This document shows, piece after piece, positions 60,583 through 64,000 of a stretch of 64,000 bases of DNA. The stretch is from NCBI GenBank assembly GCA_963797635.1, contig CAWCPZ010000007.1, forward strand, positions 248,001 to 312,000, read 5' to 3'. Positions within the stretch are counted from its first letter, which is position 1, and every line of letters starts with the position of its first letter. The position numbers and the translations under genes were made by a program. The DNA is from JAOUEA01 sp963797635 (GTDB lineage: Bacteria; Actinomycetota; UBA4738; HRBIN12). The notes beneath the pieces were generated by a model, which made no database searches, was not told the DNA's origin, and saw only the letters and a list, made by a program, of their open reading frames with translations.

Positions 60583-61813
60583 TTATAAGTTGTGCTTCGC
60601 GAACAGGTGGGTGATGCCTTGCGTCGACGTGCACGAGGTACTGCGTCTGCACGGCGTGAAGTAGAGATCGCGTCGGGCGTAGGCGAAGGACGCGTCGCCG
60701 AGCACGGGCATCCGGACGGTTGGCCGAAGCGTCCTCCAAGACGTCGCGTGCAGCCCGCCGGCGAACGTGGAGATCGTGCCGTCGGGGGCGATCCGCCGGA
60801 CGTTGTGGCGCTCGGAGTGCTGATCGAGCATAGAGCCGTCGGGCGCGAAGACGATGTCGTTGGGGTTGCGGAGCGACGCGTCGACGCGGGGCCGCCGTCG
60901 CCTCCGCACCCGTACGTCCCGGTTCCCGCGAACGTGGTGATGACGCCGTGCGTGTCGACCTTGCGGATCCGGTAGTTGTTCTCGTCGCTGATGTACAGGT
61001 TGCCGTCGGCGTCGAACGCGACGGCGAGGGGCCGAGCGAGCATCGCCTCGGTAGCTGGCTGATGATCGCCGTTGAAGACCGGGACCGGTTCTGCCACGGT
61101 CGTCAGCGTGCCGTCGGTGTCGATCTCCCGGATAGCGTCATGGTCGCGGTCGGCGATAAAGAGGTTCGTCCGGATCCAGCGCCAACCCATCGGCGCATAG
61201 AGGATCCCATGCGTAGCCGGTCCTCCATCGCCCGCTTCCGGGCCAACACCCGGAGGTCCACGGACCCAGTATTTGAACCCGGGCCGACGCCGCCAACGGT
61301 CTGGACGAAGCCGTTCGCCGTGATCTTCCGGATCCGGCTGTTCAGGTGGTCTGCGACGTACATGTCGCCTGCCGGGTAGAAGGCCATGTCCATGGTGCAC
61401 TTGAAGTAAGCATCGGTCGGATGTTGACGTCGCCTCCGATGGCGGCGACGGCGCCCATCCGTATCGCTTCACGACCGGCGAGCTGGTCCCGTCATGGCCT
61501 CAGGCGGGACCACGCGTGAAGCCACCGGGACCGGCGCCCGCGAACACGGCGACATGCCTCGGGGTCCCTCGGAGGTGACTGGTAGATGCGGGCGTTGAGG
61601 CAGTCGGTCATGTAGAGAGTGCCGTCGGAGCGAAGGTGGGGTAGCTGAACCAGGCTTGAAGTAGACCCAGGTGGGTGAAGACGCGGTGATGCGTGAGTGT
61701 TCCGTAGAGCCCGACGCGGCGAAGACCTGACTGAGAAGTGCTAGCGCGACGGCGGCGAGTGACATCTCGTCAATAACACCATGGTGATCGCGATGATCTT
61801 GGTTCTCCGACAT
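60583..61813 (-). pseudogene. Secreted NHL-repeat beta-propeller protein, many frameshifts
   Basis: A propeller gene readable only across about six or more indels. ATG 61813 sits behind GAGGGGAGG, and a signal-like hydrophobic run (SLAAVALALLSQVFAAS) follows. NHL-type repeats are seen as FAPDGTLYMTDCLNARIY, PAGDMYVADHLNSRIRKI, FIADRDHDAIREIDTDG, LYISDENNYRIRKVDTHG and NDIVFAPDGSML. They occur in three frames, in register, so the gene was once intact. The density of breaks is well above the rest of the window. Either the sequence is poor here or the gene is decaying. The TAA at 60583 gives the end. Confidence 0.62.
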
Positions 61814-61874
61814 GACGTCCTCCCCTCGGATCGATCCACCTGATCGCTACCGGGGATAACGAGGTCGGCCTGGC

Positions 61875-61901
61875 AACCTGTAGACGATCTGCCTACAGGT
61901 T
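61875..61901. promoter_or_regulatory. 27-bp perfect palindrome between divergent sigma-factor and NHL genes
   Basis: AACCTGTAG (61875-61883) and CTACAGGTT (61893-61901) form perfect 9-bp arms around a 9-base centre. Arm centres are 18 bp apart, so a dimer would contact the same face of the helix. It lies 62 bp before the NHL start and 80 bp before the sigma-factor start, an ideal place for a shared operator. Confidence 0.6.
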
Positions 61902-61980
61902 TCGGAGGCCTAGAGCGTTAACCGCAGACATGTTCGAAGTGGCATACCGGGTGGGGAAGTGGAACGATGCGGGCGCGCGG

Positions 61981-62453
61981 ATGTCCGACGGTGAGGCTTT
62001 CGAGGAGTTCTTCGCGGCCTAGAGTGGCAACTGCCGCATCCTCACGGTCATCACCGGCAGCCGCCTGGAGGCAGAGGACATCGTCCAAGAGGCGTTCACG
62101 CGGGTGTTCCAGCATTGGGACCGGGTGCGTGAGATGGAGAACCCGGCCGGCTACCTCGAACGCACCGCGATGAACGTGTTCAGGAGCCAGTACCGCCGGG
62201 CGACGATGGCGGTGCGCCGGACCATCGGGACGGCGCCGGAGCAGGACGCGTTCGAGGCGATCGAGGACCGCGACGTCGCGACGCGGGCTCGCGATCCTCA
62301 CGCCGAGACAGCGAGCGGCGGTCGTGCTCACCGAGGGACTCGGGTACTCGGGCGAGGAGACCGCCAGGCCTGGGGATCAAACGTCCACGGTCTGGGCGCT
62401 CACGCTAAGCACGCGGCGCGCTGGCCGAAGCACGGGGTGAGGCCGATGTCTGA
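61981..62453 (+). pseudogene. ECF sigma-70 family factor, broken by indels
   Basis: An ECF-type sigma factor of about 160 residues after repair. Region 2 reads SRLEAEDIVQEAFTRVFQHWDRV and NPAGYLERTAMNVFRSQYRRAT; region 4 reads LTPRQRAAVVLTEGLGYSGEETA. An in-frame TAG at 62020 disappears if one missing C and one extra C nearby are corrected (giving FAAYEWQLRILTVITG), and further indels near 62290 and 62370 restore the end LAEARGEADV. The ATG at 61981 (or 61930) begins it. The stop overlaps the next gene by 8 bases, as sigma/anti-sigma pairs often do. Errors or decay are both possible. Confidence 0.7.
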
Positions 62454-63770
62454 TTTCCGGAGCGCGATCGAACGCGCGCTAGAGCGCAACGACGCGCCGT
62501 TCTCCGTGGATACGTTCCACGAACGGAGGCTCCGCATCGACCGCCGGCGCGCACGACGCGGGGGTGGTGGAGTGGTAGTGGGGGGCCTCGTCGTCCTGTC
62601 GATCATCATGGGTCTTGCGGAGCCGGACCGTCCCACGTCCGCCACCCGATCACCCGTTCACCGTCTCGTCGCTGCGCGTCGCGTGGACCGACGACACGGG
62701 TGCCTCGATCAACTCCCCTCCCACCGTGGTGGCGACCGCGTCTATGTGACGAATAGCGCGGGGAAGAGTCTTGGCGTACCCGACCACGTGTCGCGCGACT
62801 CCGAGACCTGCCGTCCTGCGTGGACGCGGATCAGGAAGGCATCATTCGGCTACGGAGGGCGGGCGCGGGTGACGGATGGTCTTCGTGGTTCTCCGATGGA
62901 CGGCTGGTCGGCTATCCACAGGTCTGTGGCCAGGGACGTGTGCCGGACGTGGATCGCTCGACGGGGGTAGATTGTCGGCCGCGCCCGGTGATCGCGGACG
63001 ATGGAGTGTATGTGGGTCCGACGAGGCAGTTCTCCGCCTACCCGGTGCGATGCTCCTCCTACCCCAACGTGTGCCGCGCTGTGGACCGCACGGTCTGCGG
63101 GGCGGCTACGGGCGAGCGGCTGGGCAGGCGCCCAGCCCGTGGTCGTCGACGGAGTGGTGTACGTCGGGTCGACGGGCGGTTCGTTGTATGTGTTTCCCGC
63201 GTGGTGTCGCGGCACGTGCGAGCCATCCGGCGTTCTGGATCTGTCCGGGCCGCTCGCGAACCGCTGTCTTTACGGCGACACCCTCTATGTGACGGCGGGA
63301 CAGGACCTGGACGCCATCCCCACCCGGTGCCTGGCGACGGGCGCCTCCTGCGGCGCACGCTGGATCGGTCGCGCCACGTCGCTGATCGTCAGCATGCCGC
63401 AGATCGACGACGGCAACGTGTTCGTGGGTTCGAGGACGGGACGGTCTCGGTGTTTTCGATCGCGTGTGGTGATGGCGGGAGGGTGTGCGAGCCTCGTGGT
63501 CGATCGAGGGACTCGGACGGCTGCCGAATCCCACGGTCGTGAACGGCGTCCTCTTCGTCGGGAGCACGTGGGCCGTGAACGAGCTCTTCGCGTACGACGC
63601 CGATTGCGGTGCAGCCGCGGCGCGTGTGAGCCACTCTGCACTACGTATCGACCGACCTCGGAGCATTCCAGCAGCCACAGGCGTTGGCGGAAGACGGCAC
63701 GCTGATCGCCGTGACGGGGGATCGATCGGGGGAGGTAGAACGGGAGGGTGGTCATAGGGTCGGGTGGTAG
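62446..63770 (+). pseudogene. Membrane-anchored PQQ-like beta-propeller, possible anti-sigma sensor, many frameshifts
   Basis: ATG 62446 gives about 40 cytoplasmic residues (MSDFRSAIERALER ... RRARR), a helix (GVVVGGLVVLSIIMGLA) and an outer propeller. At least six blades can be read across several frames, each with a VYVGS-type strand followed by an aromatic residue and a cysteine pair (YPVRCSSYPNVC, FPAWCRGTC, IPTRCLATGASC, FSIACGDGGRVC, YDADCG). The end reads TLIAVTGDRSGEVERE before a TAG at 63768. The gene overlaps the sigma factor, and the topology (short inside, one helix, large outside) suits an anti-sigma sensor; this is inference. Confidence 0.62.
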
Positions 63771-63830
63771 CGCATCGGATCGTCGGCGCTCTTGGCGGGA
63801 CTGGGCCCGTCGCGCTGCGATACTCCCTGG

Positions 63831-64000
63831 GTGACGAGATACGACGACATCCTCGCCGCGATCGGGAACACGCCGCTCGTGGGCATGCCGCGCATGTCGC
63901 CGAAACCGGGCGTGCGCCTGTGGGCCAAGCTCGAAGGCAACAACCCCACCGGTTCCACCAAGGACCGCATCGCGCTGAAGATGGTCGAGACGGCCGAAGC
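63831..64000 (+). CDS. cysM: Cysteine synthase CysM (3' end outside window)
   Basis: The first 57 residues of a PLP-dependent synthase, GTG 63831. TRYDDILAAIGNTPLVGMPRMSP and RLWAKLEGNNPTGSTKDRIA match CysM of M. tuberculosis closely; the PLP lysine is in TGSTKDR. In the CysO pathway it uses O-phosphoserine and CysO-thiocarboxylate to make CysO-cysteine. Usually adjacent to cysO; here 4.6 kb away. Confidence 0.92.
   Translation, partial: MTRYDDILAAIGNTPLVGMPRMSPKPGVRLWAKLEGNNPTGSTKDRIALKMVETAE

Noticed and set aside
62020..62022. In-frame TAG in the sigma factor as readthrough or pyrrolysine
   Set aside because: One missing and one extra C nearby restore a standard region-2 sequence, so an error explains it better; no Pyl machinery is in view.

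Overview
The window is a GC-rich, gene-dense stretch of chromosome, most likely from a deep-branching member of the Actinomycetota. The evidence is the Mec/MoeZ-like/CysO/CysM protein-thiocarboxylate cysteine pathway at the right end, an InhA-like enoyl reductase, DUF2277, DUF1684 and DUF4333 proteins, and frequent GTG and TTG starts. The phylum call is an inference; there is no rRNA marker, and I saw no tRNA, CRISPR array, insertion sequence or phage gene.

Layout. 1-1.5 kb: a class III cyclase/AAA protein cut by the window edge and an unrecognised small protein. 1.5-21.7 kb: a one-carbon and quaternary-amine island. It holds a two-subunit aconitase X, an FMN-reductase-like protein, a metallo-beta-lactamase-fold hydrolase, a sarcosine/dimethylglycine dehydrogenase-like flavoprotein with a GcvT module, an Nfu-N-like protein, a second GcvT-family protein, two PYROXD2-like flavoproteins, a complete OpuC/ProU-type betaine ABC transporter, an agmatinase-family ureohydrolase and a methyltransferase. 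21.8-26.2 kb: MoxR ATPase, DUF58 protein and transglutaminase. 26.2-31.3 kb: a PLP decarboxylase, a formamidopyrimidine-DNA glycosylase, a methyltransferase and membrane proteins. 31.3-36.1 kb: a channel-like protein and a drug-export operon (DrrAB-type ABC plus DHA2 MFS). 36.2-43.1 kb: a beta-propeller lipoprotein, a second MoxR/DUF58/DUF4129 operon and Lon. 43.2-57.6 kb: mixed housekeeping, including a NatAB-type exporter, DUF885 peptidase, FabI/InhA, a cNMP/CBS/DUF294 protein, a PfkB kinase, SelD and a DoxX-Rieske fusion. 57.7-64 kb: mec, a moeZ-like gene and cysO, then a 4.6-kb accessory block (GNAT protein, coiled-coil membrane protein, NHL propeller, ECF sigma factor, membrane propeller), then cysM.

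How the parts fit. The OpuC transporter can import glycine betaine-like solutes, and the DMGDH/SarDH and GcvT-family enzymes can strip methyl groups into the folate pool. At the right end the MoeZ-like enzyme would activate CysO, CysM would build CysO-cysteine on the thiocarboxylate, and the JAMM peptidase Mec would release cysteine. The CysO gene here encodes a cysteine directly after its terminal Gly-Gly.

A caveat for the whole window: about twenty otherwise well-conserved genes are broken by single-base indels, mostly +1 insertions in short runs. I read these as consensus sequencing errors, annotate the genes across the break, and give the approximate position of each. Breaks are densest at 60.6-63.8 kb, where real decay cannot be excluded.
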